This document shows positions 9,262 to 18,123 of a stretch of 64,000 bases of DNA, piece by piece. The DNA lies in NCBI GenBank assembly GCA_038246785.1, contig JBBRVP010000004.1, forward strand, positions 62,001-126,000. Reading direction: 5' to 3'. Position 1 is the stretch's first letter; each line of letters begins with the position of its first letter. Position numbers and translations under genes: made by a program. Origin of the DNA: JBBRVP01 sp038246785. GTDB lineage: Bacteria > Actinomycetota > Actinomycetes > Jiangellales > Jiangellaceae. Below the pieces are notes generated by a model, which did no database searches, was not told the origin of the DNA, and was given only the letters and a program-made list of their open reading frames with translations.

Positions 9262-9606
9262 ATGACCTATGTGATCGCTGAGCCGTGCGTCGACGTCGTG
9301 GATCGGGCATGCGTGGAGGAGTGCCCGGTGGACTGCATCTACGAAGGCGACCGCGCGTTGTACATCCATCCCGACGAGTGCGTGGACTGCGGTGCCTGCG
9401 AGCCGGTGTGCCCCGTCGAGGCGATTTTCTACGAGGACGACGTGCCCGGGCGGTGGTCGGCGTTCACGCAGGACAACGCCCAGTTCTTCACCGAGGTACT
9501 GTCCGGTCAGGATGAACCGCTGGGTTCCCCGGGCGGGGCGGCGAAGGTGGGCCGGCTCGGCGTGGACACCGAGTTGGTCGCCGGCCACCCCCCGCAGAGG
9601 CCATGA
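9262..9606 (+). CDS. fdxA: 7Fe ferredoxin
   Basis: This is a small soluble electron carrier with one [3Fe-4S] and one [4Fe-4S] cluster. The N-terminal 60 residues closely follow the actinobacterial FdxA pattern. They include CVEECPVDCIYEG and HPDECVDCGACEPVCPVEAI, which supply the cluster cysteines, and then FYEDDVP. At 114 aa the length is usual, with a less conserved C-terminal tail. The ATG has a GGGAG ribosome site 6-7 bases upstream. The stop overlaps the ATG of the next gene (ATGA), coupling ferredoxin production to a regulator that itself carries conserved-looking cysteines. Confidence 0.93.
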   Translation: MTYVIAEPCVDVVDRACVEECPVDCIYEGDRALYIHPDECVDCGACEPVCPVEAIFYEDDVPGRWSAFTQDNAQFFTEVLSGQDEPLGSPGGAAKVGRLGVDTELVAGHPPQRP

Positions 9607-10280
9607 GCGTCCGTTCAGACTCCGCACCGGCAGCGGCCCAGCCGGCGCAAGCGGCGTTGGCGTCCCCACGGCGGCGGCGGCTGCTGGAGCTGCTCCGCGC
9701 CGGGGAGACCCCGCGGGACGCGCACGAGCTGGCGGCGGCCACCGGGCTGCACGTGAGCACCGTACGGTTCCACCTCGACGTGTTGCGCGGAGCCGGCCTC
9801 GTCGCCGCACGCCCGCGCCCTCGCGCCACCGCCGGGAGACCGCGCACTGTGTACTACCCGGTTGCCCAGGCCACGCCGGGCGGGTATCTGACGCTGACCC
9901 GGCTGCTCGCCACCCACCTGGCCGACACCCCGGCGAAGCGGGCCGCCCGCGCCGAGCAGGCCGGCATGGCCTGGGCCGGCGAGCTCACAGTCGCAGCCGA
10001 CCCGGGGTCCACGGTCAGCGCGGAACAGGCGGCCCGGGCGCTCACCGCCGTGTTCGCAGAGCTCGGGTTCGACCCCGAACTCGCCGGTGACCAGACCGAC
10101 CAACAGATCCGGCTGCGGGCCTGCCCGTTCCGCGCCGCTGCCCGGGCCCACCCGGAGGTTGTGTGCTCGATTCATCTCGGGCTGCTGCGCGGCACCCTGA
10201 CCAGGCTGGGGGCCCCACCCACCTCCACCCGGCTGCTGCCGTTCGTGGAGCCCGAGCTCTGCCTGGCCCACCTGGCCTGA
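9603..10280 (+). CDS. winged-HTH transcriptional regulator with C-terminal cysteines (COG2345-like)
   Basis: The N-terminal 80 residues form a winged HTH: RRRLLELLRAGETPRDAHELAAATGLH, then VSTVRFHLDVLRGAGLV. The C-terminal domain holds three cysteines, in ACPF, EVVC and PELC, the first two separated by 13 residues. This recalls SufR/COG2345 regulators in which cysteines bind an Fe-S cluster. Its ATG overlaps the fdxA stop, so autogenous or Fe-S-responsive control of fdxA is a reasonable inference. Cluster binding itself is not proven by sequence. Confidence 0.8.
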   Translation: MSVRSDSAPAAAQPAQAALASPRRRRLLELLRAGETPRDAHELAAATGLHVSTVRFHLDVLRGAGLVAARPRPRATAGRPRTVYYPVAQATPGGYLTLTRLLATHLADTPAKRAARAEQAGMAWAGELTVAADPGSTVSAEQAARALTAVFAELGFDPELAGDQTDQQIRLRACPFRAAARAHPEVVCSIHLGLLRGTLTRLGAPPTSTRLLPFVEPELCLAHLA

Positions 10281-10443
10281 GTTCCGCAGCTCAGTGATCT
10301 TGGCAGGCATCAACATGCTCGTGACCTGGGCGAACATGGGCGTGATCGTTGAGGCGTAGTGCCTACGGCGCGGCTGGGTCAGTCGGCTGCGGTGAGCTGC
10401 AGGAACCGCGGTGGTTCGGCGATCTGAGCCACGAACGGTCAGC

Positions 10444-10617
10444 GTGCCTGACGATCTGGCGAGAGCGCTCGCCGGCGACTCGACAGTGCGGCGGCGCTTT
10501 GACGAGCTCTCCTACAGCAAACAACGGCAGTACGTGGACTCGGTCGCAGGCACCAAGACTGCCGCGACCCGCCAGCGCCGCATCGCCAGGGCCATCGACG
10601 CGCTGCTAGGCGACTGA
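10444..10617 (+). pseudogene. YdeI/OmpD-associated family C-terminal fragment
   Basis: The 57-aa frame opening VPDDLARAL, continuing FDELSYSKQRQYVDSV and ending with RQRRIARAIDALL, matches the C-terminal helical segment of YdeI/OmpD-associated proteins. That segment normally ends a protein of roughly 150-200 aa. Only about 160 non-coding bases separate it from the preceding gene, so the N-terminal part is missing. It could be a decayed remnant or a free-standing small protein; an in-frame GTG at 10411 would lengthen it by 11 residues. No clear ribosome-binding site is seen. Confidence 0.5.
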
Positions 10618-10726
10618 AGCTCGACGCCAGCCCACCTGGCCGACGACCACCGCCTTGATGAGGGATCGTCGGCTGGTCCCCAGGATCCTGGCTCACCGAC
10701 ATGGAAGGGCGAATGTCGGTGCGCCG

Positions 10727-11458
10727 ATGGATGGGAAACTGTCCGGCGTGGCGAGATTCGAGGGCCAAGACCTGGCCGATGCCGAGTTCCGCGAGTGCGA
10801 CCTGACTCGGGCACGTCTGATCGGGGTGGTGATGCATGACGGGGTCATCGACGGGCTGGTCAGCAACCTGGTGGTCAACGGGGTCGAGGTGACGTCGTAC
10901 GTCGAGGCCGAGCTGGACCGGCGGCATCCGGTGCGGTTACTGATCCGATCGACCGACCCGGCTGACCTGCGGGGAGCCGAGCGGCAGCTGCGGGCCAACT
11001 GGGCGGCGACGGTCGCGCGCCTCCGCGGCATGCCCCAGGGTTCGGAGCACCAGCGCGTCGGCGGCGAGTGGTCGGCAGTCGAGACCCTGCGCCATCTGGT
11101 CTTCGTGCATGATTCGTGGTTCCGTCGCTGCTGCCTAGGATCGACCCAGCTGTTCACCGCGATCGGGTTGGCATCGGCCTTCGTGCCTGATCAGAAGGAG
11201 CAAGGCCTGGATCGAACCGCGACCCCTGGCCTCGACGAGGTGTTGACGGTGCGCGCCGAGCAGGCCGCCGAGCTGGAGCGTTGGTTGGCGAGCGTGACGG
11301 CCGATGAGCTGTCGGCCGCCGCGCCGGTACCTGCGGGACCGGGCTGGCCGCCGTACGCGAGGGGGAGGTCGGTGCTCGAGTGTCTGCGCGTGGTCCTGGA
11401 CGAAGAGTGGGCGCATCACGGGTTCTGCGTGCGTGATCTCGATCTGCTGGAGGGGTGA
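10727..11458 (+). CDS. DinB-superfamily protein with short pentapeptide-like N-terminus
   Basis: Residues 8-45 contain A(D/N)LxX-like steps (FEGQDLADAEFRECDL, then ARL), recalling pentapeptide repeats. The remainder is a DinB_2-type four-helix bundle: EWSAVETLRHLVFVHDSWF supplies one metal-ligand His region and LDEEWAHHGFCVRDL another. DinB proteins include mycothiol- and bacillithiol-dependent transferases; the substrate here is unknown. The start at ATG 10727 is tentative, since GTG 10748 begins closer to the conserved sequence (VARFEGQDL) and an upstream extension to 10655 is also open. It faces cydB convergently. Confidence 0.72.
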   Translation: MDGKLSGVARFEGQDLADAEFRECDLTRARLIGVVMHDGVIDGLVSNLVVNGVEVTSYVEAELDRRHPVRLLIRSTDPADLRGAERQLRANWAATVARLRGMPQGSEHQRVGGEWSAVETLRHLVFVHDSWFRRCCLGSTQLFTAIGLASAFVPDQKEQGLDRTATPGLDEVLTVRAEQAAELERWLASVTADELSAAAPVPAGPGWPPYARGRSVLECLRVVLDEEWAHHGFCVRDLDLLEG

Positions 11459-11479
11459 CCGCCGCGGGTTGTGACTGTC

Positions 11480-11495
11480 GTTCCGCAAGCGGAAC
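11480..11495. terminator. short GC-rich hairpin between the DinB gene and cydB
   Basis: GTTCCGC at 11480-11486 is complementary to GCGGAAC at 11489-11495, with a 2-base loop. It lies between two convergent genes and could act in both directions. No U-tract is present, so the assignment is tentative. The rest of 11459-11724 shows nothing recognisable. Confidence 0.35.
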
Positions 11496-11724
11496 CGGTT
11501 GCAGGCTTCACGCCGCCTCGCACTGCGACCATCACGAGCTCGCCGTCATCACCGCTGTGGCGCCTCGGTCGGGATGCGGCGGTGCCGAGCTCGCGGAGCA
11601 GGGTGCGGTTGGCGGCCCGCACGGTGGGTGTGCCTGGCCGCTACCGGCTGACCGGCCCAACCCGGCGGAGCCGCTGCGGCCACTGCGACGTCGGTGCCGC
11701 TCGGCACCTCCGGCAGGTTCGCCC

Positions 11725-12753
11725 CTACTCGGCGCTGACCCGGTCGGCGGCCGAGCCCTGGCCCTCGGGCGGCGCTGTGATCCGGACCCGGAACACCCAG
11801 TAGGACCACCCCTGGTAGAGCAGCACGAGCGGGAACATCACCACCGCGACGACGGTCATGACCTTCAGCGCGTAGGGGCCGGAGGCAGCGCTGGTCACGG
11901 TCAGGTTGTTCGCCGTATCGGTCGAGGAGACCATGACGTTGGGGTAGAGGTTTGCGAACAGCGCCGCGACCGTGCCGCCGATGGCCACCGCGGTGGCGGC
12001 GAACGACCCCCCCTCGTGCCCGGCCCGGATCAGCAAGACAGCGAGGATCGCCCCGGCGGTCGGGACGGCCACCGCCAGGATGCGCCAGACACCGCCACCG
12101 GAGATGAGCACCGTCCACACCGCGAACACCACGACCAGCACCAGGCTCGGCCAGATCAGGGTCCTGAGCAGCCGACGGGACGCGTCCCGGACGCCGCCGG
12201 ATGACTTGAGCCCGAGGAAGGTGGCGCCGTGCGCCGCGGAGAGCACGAGCAGCGTCACGCCCACGAGCAGCCCGTACGGGGTCAGCAGGTCCCAGAAGTT
12301 CCCGGTGAACTCCTCCTTGTCGTCGAGGGGGAGCCCGGCCAGCAGGTCGCCCAGGGCTACGCCCAGCAGCAGCGGCGTCAGCGTGGAGCCGATCGTCAGC
12401 GTCCAGCTCCAGGTCCCGCGCCACCGGGCGGACTCACCCCGGCCGCGCCACTCGAAGGACAGCCCGCGAATGATCAGTGCGACCAGGATGATGAGCAGGG
12501 CGAGGTAGCCGGCAGAGAACCAGCTTGCGTACCAGCTCGGGAAGGCGGCGAAGATGGCGGCGCCCCCGACGATGAGCCACACCTCGTTGCCGTCCCAGAT
12601 CGGGCCGATCGTGTTGATCGCCAACCGTCGCTCGAGGTCGCTGCGACCGACGAAACGGTGGAGCATCCCGACGCCGAAGTCGAACCCTTCCAGGACGTAG
12701 AAGCCGGTCCAGAAGACGGCGATGATGACGAACCAGAGCACCTCGAGGGTCAC
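11725..12753 (-). CDS. cydB: cytochrome bd quinol oxidase subunit II
   Basis: CydB is the partner subunit of the bd-type menaquinol oxidase, an oxygen-scavenging terminal oxidase that does not pump protons. The 342-aa polytopic protein begins LEVLWFVIIAVFWTGFYVLEGFDFGVGML, typical of CydB, followed by GPIWDGNEVWL and FPSWYAS and several further membrane spans. The GTG start at 12753 is 9 bp beyond the cydA stop. It is last in the cydDC-cydAB arrangement on this strand. Confidence 0.96.
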   Translation of the reverse strand: MTLEVLWFVIIAVFWTGFYVLEGFDFGVGMLHRFVGRSDLERRLAINTIGPIWDGNEVWLIVGGAAIFAAFPSWYASWFSAGYLALLIILVALIIRGLSFEWRGRGESARWRGTWSWTLTIGSTLTPLLLGVALGDLLAGLPLDDKEEFTGNFWDLLTPYGLLVGVTLLVLSAAHGATFLGLKSSGGVRDASRRLLRTLIWPSLVLVVVFAVWTVLISGGGVWRILAVAVPTAGAILAVLLIRAGHEGGSFAATAVAIGGTVAALFANLYPNVMVSSTDTANNLTVTSAASGPYALKVMTVVAVVMFPLVLLYQGWSYWVFRVRITAPPEGQGSAADRVSAE

Positions 12754-12762
12754 GATGGCACC

Positions 12763-14202
12763 TCAGTAGGTCAGTGCCGGAGCCCGCGGCCCACGGTCGT
12801 CGGCATCAGGGGGTTCGTCGGGGATGTCGTGCTCGAGCTCGAGCCCGCGTCGGGCGTAGCGGAGCATGAGGAACACCCACACCACCCCGATGATGACGTA
12901 GAGCACGACGAAGGAGCCCAGGCTGATCACCACCTCGGCGGTGCTCACCGAGGGCGAGTTCCCGTCGGCGGTGAGCATCAGCCCTTGGACGATCCAGGGC
13001 TGGCGGCCGTTCTCCGTCAGCAGCCAGCCCGCGGTGTTCATCGCGAACGGGGTGAGCACTGCCCAGGTGGCCACGCCGAGGAACCACCGCGAGTGACCGA
13101 GCCTGCCCTTGCGCCACAGCCAGAGGCCCCACAGCGCGAGCAGCGGCAGGAGCGCCCCGAGATAGGCCATCACCCGCATCGACCAGTACTGGATGAAGAC
13201 GTTGGGGATGTAGTTGCCCGGACCGTACTGCTGCTCGTACTGCGACTGCAGCTCGTTGAGGCCCACAACCTTTCCGTCCCACGAGCTGGTGGCCAGGATC
13301 GACAGCAGGTGCGGGATGGCAAGGATCTTGGTTGGGTTCTGGTCGTTGTTGCCGCCGCCGACCTGGAAGGCCGAGAACGAGCACGGCTGGCAGGTCTCCC
13401 ACTGGGCCTCCATCGCGGCGACCTTCATCGGCTGGTACGTGGTCTCGATGACGCCGAGGTGACTGCCCACGAGCAGGATGAGGACCGAGGCCGGCGTGAA
13501 GACGACCAGGGCGAGCTTGGACGTCCGGAGGAACAGCTCGGGGTTCTGCTTCCTGCGCAGGTGCCAGGCCGACACCGCCAGCATGACCAGGCAGCCGGTC
13601 ACGATCGAGGCCAGGATGACGTGCGCGTAGGCCCAGAGGAAGACCGGGTTCGTGAACACCGCCGAGATCGACGACAGCCGGGCCTGGCCGGTGCTGTCGT
13701 CCATCGTGTAGCCGACCGGGTGCTGCATCCACGAGTTCGCCGCCATGATGAACATCGCCGACAGCGACGCGCCCGCCGCGACCAGCCAGGCACTCGCCAG
13801 ATGCAGCTTCGGTGGCAGCACGTTCCAGCCGAACAGCCACAGCCCGAGGAACGTCGACTCCAGGAAGAACGCCGCCAGACCCTCCATGGCGAGCGGCGCC
13901 CCGAAGACGTCCCCGACGAATCGCGAGTACTGGGACCAGTTCATCCCGAACTGGAACTCCTGCACCAGTCCGGTCACGACGCCGATCGCAATGTTGATGA
14001 CCAGCAGCGTCCCGAAGAACCGGGTCAACCGTCGGATGTCCCGGTTGCCCGACCGGAACCAGATCGTGTGCAGCACGGCGACCAACAAGGACAGCCCGAT
14101 CGTGATCGGGACGAACAGGAAGTGGTAGATCGTCGTGGTGGCGAACTGCAGACGGGACAGGTCGACCTGCGTCACGTCGGCCTGGAACTGGCTGATGTCC
14201 AC
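12763..14202 (-). CDS. cydA: cytochrome bd quinol oxidase subunit I
   Basis: CydA binds hemes b558, b595 and d and oxidises the quinol. The 479-aa product starts at GTG 14202 (VDISQFQADVTQVDLSRLQFA), as in other actinobacterial CydA; a longer open frame upstream has no similarity. TIYHFLFVPITIG carries the N-terminal heme-ligand His, and GRQPWIVQGLM is the conserved loop before a C-terminal span. The Q-loop is of the short type. A 221-bp gap separates it from cydC, enough for its own promoter. Confidence 0.97.
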   Translation of the reverse strand: MDISQFQADVTQVDLSRLQFATTTIYHFLFVPITIGLSLLVAVLHTIWFRSGNRDIRRLTRFFGTLLVINIAIGVVTGLVQEFQFGMNWSQYSRFVGDVFGAPLAMEGLAAFFLESTFLGLWLFGWNVLPPKLHLASAWLVAAGASLSAMFIMAANSWMQHPVGYTMDDSTGQARLSSISAVFTNPVFLWAYAHVILASIVTGCLVMLAVSAWHLRRKQNPELFLRTSKLALVVFTPASVLILLVGSHLGVIETTYQPMKVAAMEAQWETCQPCSFSAFQVGGGNNDQNPTKILAIPHLLSILATSSWDGKVVGLNELQSQYEQQYGPGNYIPNVFIQYWSMRVMAYLGALLPLLALWGLWLWRKGRLGHSRWFLGVATWAVLTPFAMNTAGWLLTENGRQPWIVQGLMLTADGNSPSVSTAEVVISLGSFVVLYVIIGVVWVFLMLRYARRGLELEHDIPDEPPDADDRGPRAPALTY

Positions 14203-14423
14203 AGTGCTCCGTCCGCTGCGGGAGTCCGGTGTCGGGGTCGGGTCTCGGTGCCGGGCGAAACGGTAGTGCCATGAGGGTCGCGCCGCCCGTCGGCGGATCG
14301 ACCGGATCGTGCCGACAGCAACCGTGACACCGCGCGGCGGCTCGAGCATCGTCCTCCGCAGATGAGTCGGGTCGGCTGGGGTGCGCTCCGCCGCCGTCGG
14401 CGGGCGGGCTGGTTCGGCTCGGT

Positions 14424-16196
14424 TCAGGCGCCGGCCAGGCTCAGGGCTTCGCGGTGCTCCTGCTCCCGGCGCCAGCGGCGGGCGTAGACCCCTCCTCCGG
14501 CGACCAGGTCCGCGTGGGTGCCGCGCTCGACGACCGCGCCGCCGGCCATCACGAGGATCTCGTCGAACGCCTCGAGCCCGCTGAGCCGGTGGCTGACCAG
14601 GAGCGTCGTCCGACCCTGGGTCAAGTTCAGCAGGTCCGCCGTCAGCGCGGACGCGATGGACTCGTCGAGGTGCTCGGTCGGCTCGTCGAGGACGAGGATG
14701 CTTGGATCGGCGAGCACCGAGCGGGCCAGCACAACCCGGCGGCGTTGGCCGCCGCTGAGCCGGCTGCCGTGCTCCCCGACCGGCGTGCCGAGACCGAGCG
14801 GCAGGCTGTCGACCAGGCCCGTGAGGCCCACCCGCTCGACGGCGCGCATGAGAGTCGCGTCATCGGCGGCCGGGGCGGCCAGTCGGAGGTTCTCGCGCAG
14901 CGTGCTGTCGAAGACGTGCGCATCCTGGGCGCAGAGCCCGACGCGGGCTCTCACGTCGTCGGCGGCGCAGTCGCGGAGCTCGACCTGCCCCAGCCTGATG
15001 CTGCCGGTGTAGTCGGCGAAGCGGACGAGGGCCGCTGCCAGGCTGCTCTTGCCGGCGCCGCTGCTGCCCACGATGGCGACCCGTGCGCCGGCGGCGAGGT
15101 CGAGGTCCACGTCGCGGACGGCGTCGTGGCCGGCACCGCTCCAGCGCACGCAGACCCGACGCAGGCGCAGGGAGGTGGCGTCGGGCAGCCGGACCGGCGC
15201 CACCGGAGCGGGCACCGGGTCGTCGGCGTCGACGAGCTGGAACACCCGCGCCGCCGACGCCCGGACCCTGACGAGGGCGGACGCGGCCGCCGGCATCGTG
15301 GCGACCGCTTCGTACGCCGCGAGCGGCAGCAGCGCGACCACGGCCAGGTTGACGCCGGCGAGCCTGCCGTCGACCACGGCCGGCAGCGCCGCCGCCAGGG
15401 AGCCGACCACGGCGGCCCCGGCGACGAGCACGCCAACCCCGGCACTGATGCCGGCTGTCCACGCTGCCCGCCGGGCGAGCCGGGTCAGCCGGTCGTCCTG
15501 GGCGGCCGCCTCGTCCAGGGCGGTGCGAGCGGCGCCGTTCGCCACGAGATCGGGCGCGCCCCGCAGCAGCTCCCGTACCTGCGCGGAGAGCTCGCCCTTG
15601 GCCTGCGCGGTCTGCCGTTCGGCCAGGCCGCCGGTCGCGACGGCCAGCCAGGGCACCAGGGTGGCGCCGGCGAACAGCGCCAGCAGCAGCACCGCCCCGG
15701 CCGCCGGGAGCAGCCACCACGTCACGACGACGGACGCTGTCCCGGCGAGGACCGCCGCCGTGACCGGGAGCACGACCCGCAGCGCGAGGTCCTGGACGGC
15801 GTCGATGTCAGCCACCATCCGCGAGAGCAGGTCTCCGCGCCGGAAGCCGGCCAATCCCTGCGGCGCCAGGCGTTCCAGGCGACGCCACACCGTGACCCGT
15901 ACGTCAGTCAGCGCCCGGAACACCGCGTCGTGGGACACGAGCCGTTCGGCGTAGCGGAAGAATCCCCGGCCGATCCCGAAGGCGCGTACCCCCACGATCG
16001 CGACTCCCAGGGTGAGCACGGGGGGCATCTGCGAGGCCCTCGAGATGAGCCAGCCGCTGAGGGCCAGCAGCCCGATCGCGCTCATCGTGGCAGCCGCTCC
16101 GAACAACGCCGCGAGCAGCAGCTCGCCGCGGACTACGCGCAGCGCGGCGACGGCGCGGGCCAGCGGTCGGCGGGAGCGGGAGGTGGTCACGCTCAC
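14424..16196 (-). CDS. cydC: heterodimeric thiol-exporting ABC transporter subunit CydC
   Basis: CydC and CydD form a membrane ABC exporter of low-molecular-weight thiols needed for cytochrome bd assembly. The 590-aa protein has an N-terminal six-helix membrane domain and a C-terminal ATPase: Walker A GSSGAGKSSL near residue 377, signature LSGGQRRRV, and Walker B ILVLDEPTEHLD. The GTG start at 16196 overlaps the cydD stop by 4 bp. Its place directly after cydD and before cydAB settles the identity against generic exporters. Confidence 0.94.
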   Translation of the reverse strand: MSVTTSRSRRPLARAVAALRVVRGELLLAALFGAAATMSAIGLLALSGWLISRASQMPPVLTLGVAIVGVRAFGIGRGFFRYAERLVSHDAVFRALTDVRVTVWRRLERLAPQGLAGFRRGDLLSRMVADIDAVQDLALRVVLPVTAAVLAGTASVVVTWWLLPAAGAVLLLALFAGATLVPWLAVATGGLAERQTAQAKGELSAQVRELLRGAPDLVANGAARTALDEAAAQDDRLTRLARRAAWTAGISAGVGVLVAGAAVVGSLAAALPAVVDGRLAGVNLAVVALLPLAAYEAVATMPAAASALVRVRASAARVFQLVDADDPVPAPVAPVRLPDATSLRLRRVCVRWSGAGHDAVRDVDLDLAAGARVAIVGSSGAGKSSLAAALVRFADYTGSIRLGQVELRDCAADDVRARVGLCAQDAHVFDSTLRENLRLAAPAADDATLMRAVERVGLTGLVDSLPLGLGTPVGEHGSRLSGGQRRRVVLARSVLADPSILVLDEPTEHLDESIASALTADLLNLTQGRTTLLVSHRLSGLEAFDEILVMAGGAVVERGTHADLVAGGGVYARRWRREQEHREALSLAGA

Positions 16197-17968
16197 GCGC
16201 GCTCGGTCCAGGCGGGCGCCGCGGTGCCCGTTGCGGGGCCGGCCAGCGGGCCCACCATCGGCCCGTACGCGACGCCCGGCTCGTCAGCGACCTCACTGGC
16301 CGGTGCGGACAACGTGATGACCTCGTCCGCGGCCAGCAGCAGCGCGGGGCGGTGGGCCACCACGACGACAGTCGTGCCGCGACGACGCAGTGCGTCCAGC
16401 GCTCGTACGACGGCCTCCTCAGTGTCGGCGTCCAGCGCCGCGCTCGGCTCGTCGAGGAGAACGAGCGGGGTGTCCCGGCACAGTGTCCTGGCCAGCGCCA
16501 CCCGGCGCGCCTGTCCGGCGGACAGCCCCACACCGTCCTCGCCGATCACGGTCTGCAGCCCGTGGGGCAGCGTCCGGGTCACGTCGGCACGCTCCACGTC
16601 GAGGCCGGCCATCCGCAGCGCCTCCACCACCTCGGCATCGGTGGCGCCGGGCCTGCCGAGGCGGACCGCCTGGGCCACGCTGCCCGACCCGAGATAGGGG
16701 GATTGCGGCAGGTAGGAGACCTGCGCCCGCCATGCCTGCGGGTCGACGTCGGACAACCTGACGACCTCGCCGTCGGAGCGGACCTGGATCTCGCCGGAGT
16801 CCGGGCTGAGGAACCCCATGAGCGCGGCCAGCAGCGTGGACTTGCCGGACCCGTTGACGCCGGCGAGCGCCGTCACCACGCCGTTGCGGATCACCGCCGA
16901 ACAACCGGCCAGCGCGGGGGGGTCACGGTCGGGGTAGCGCAGTGTCACGTCGCTGACCACGAGGTCGGCCTCGCGCATGTCCGCACCGACCCGCGCTGCG
17001 CCGACCATCGGCAGCGGCGTGTCCAGGACGGCGAGCATGCGCTGGGCGGCCCCGACGCCCTCGGCCGCGGTGTGGTACTGCTGGCCGACCATCCGGATCG
17101 GGAGATAGGCCTCGGGGGCGAGCAGCAGGACGGTGAGCCCGGCGGACAGCGTGATCTCGCCGTAGACCAGCCGCAGGCCGATCGCGACCGCCACCACCGC
17201 GACGGACAGGGTGGCGATGAGCTCCAGGACCAGCGCGGAGAGGAACGACACGCGGAGCACAGCCATGGTGGTGGTGCGGTATTGCTCCCCCACTGCCCTG
17301 ATGGACGCCTCCTGGGCCCTGGCCCGGCCGAAGAGCTTGAGCGTGGGCAGCCCGGCGACGACGTCGAGGAAGTGCCCCGACAGAGCGGACAGAGCCGTCC
17401 ACTGCCGGTCAACGTGGCGCCGCGTGAAGATCCCGACGAGCACCATGAAGACCGGGATCAGCGGCAGCGTCACCACTACGAGCACTGCTGAGAGCAGGTC
17501 CTGGGTGCCGATCGCGACCAGCACGGCCACCGGTACGACGGCGGCGAGCACCACCTGCGGGAGGTACCTGGCGAAGTAGCCGTCCAGCGCGTCCACTCCC
17601 CGAGTGATGAGCGTGGTGAGCTCCCCCGACCGGGTCCCGGCGAGCCAGACCGGTCCCAGCTCGACGGCGTGGTCCAGCACAGCCCGCCGGAGCTCGGACT
17701 TGGCCCGGGCCGCCGCTGCGTGCGCCGAGACCTCGCTCAGCCAGGCCAGCAACGCACGACCCACGACCACCGCTGCCAACGCGAGGATCGCGCCGCGCTG
17801 CGACGCCAGACCGGCGCCCTCGGAGAAACCGGCGACGATGATGCGGGCGAGCAGGAACGCCTGGACGATCACCAGGCCCGCGGTGAGCCCGCCGATCATG
17901 ACCGTCGTGACGAGGAACGGGCGGGTGCCGCGCGCGTAGCGCAGCAGCCGCTTGTCCAGGGGCCTCAC
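16193..17968 (-). CDS. cydD: heterodimeric thiol-exporting ABC transporter subunit CydD
   Basis: This is the CydD half of the exporter required for bd oxidase maturation. Starting at GTG 17968 gives 591 aa (VRPLDKRLLRYARG), the common actinobacterial N-terminus; a longer in-frame extension to 18052 would cover part of the regulatory region. The membrane domain is followed by Walker A GVNGSGKSTLLAALMG, signature LSAGQARRV and Walker B LVLLDEPSAALD. It is divergent from padR with 155 bp between starts, and the PadR-type dyad sits there, so shared control is possible. Confidence 0.94.
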   Translation of the reverse strand: MRPLDKRLLRYARGTRPFLVTTVMIGGLTAGLVIVQAFLLARIIVAGFSEGAGLASQRGAILALAAVVVGRALLAWLSEVSAHAAAARAKSELRRAVLDHAVELGPVWLAGTRSGELTTLITRGVDALDGYFARYLPQVVLAAVVPVAVLVAIGTQDLLSAVLVVVTLPLIPVFMVLVGIFTRRHVDRQWTALSALSGHFLDVVAGLPTLKLFGRARAQEASIRAVGEQYRTTTMAVLRVSFLSALVLELIATLSVAVVAVAIGLRLVYGEITLSAGLTVLLLAPEAYLPIRMVGQQYHTAAEGVGAAQRMLAVLDTPLPMVGAARVGADMREADLVVSDVTLRYPDRDPPALAGCSAVIRNGVVTALAGVNGSGKSTLLAALMGFLSPDSGEIQVRSDGEVVRLSDVDPQAWRAQVSYLPQSPYLGSGSVAQAVRLGRPGATDAEVVEALRMAGLDVERADVTRTLPHGLQTVIGEDGVGLSAGQARRVALARTLCRDTPLVLLDEPSAALDADTEEAVVRALDALRRRGTTVVVVAHRPALLLAADEVITLSAPASEVADEPGVAYGPMVGPLAGPATGTAAPAWTERA

Positions 17969-18036
17969 AGCCGCCCATCTTCCCCGAGCCGCCCGCGGTC
18001 GGCTCCCGGACTGGATCGGCCGGCCCCGAGCGGCGT

Positions 18037-18065
18037 TTGCGCCGCCGCCCACGGCGGGTTACTGT
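18037..18065 (+). promoter_or_regulatory. candidate promoter of padR-ino1
   Basis: TTGCGC at 18037-18042 and TACTGT at 18060-18065 are separated by exactly 17 bases and resemble a sigma-70 -35/-10 pair. The predicted start point, near 18072, lies just before the padR dyad at 18077-18099, the usual geometry for repression. This comes from consensus matching only. Confidence 0.45.
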
Positions 18066-18076
18066 CGCGCTCGCGT

Positions 18077-18099
18077 CGATGTATCGCTGCGATACATCG
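18077..18099. promoter_or_regulatory. probable PadR operator (perfect 10-bp dyad)
   Basis: CGATGTATCG at 18077-18086 is exactly complementary to 18090-18099, with a 3-base centre. The outer ATGT and ACAT elements match the core of PadR-family operators. It lies 25 bp upstream of the padR start and just downstream of the candidate -10, so binding would block padR-ino1 transcription. It could also affect the divergent cydDC promoter. Confidence 0.8.
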
Positions 18100-18123
18100 C
18101 GGATGATCCTGAGGAGGTCGCAC

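Noticed and set aside
11459..11724. Gene between the DinB gene and cydB
   Set aside because: Open frames here are shadows continuing into cydB antisense; no start, ribosome site or family pattern was found.
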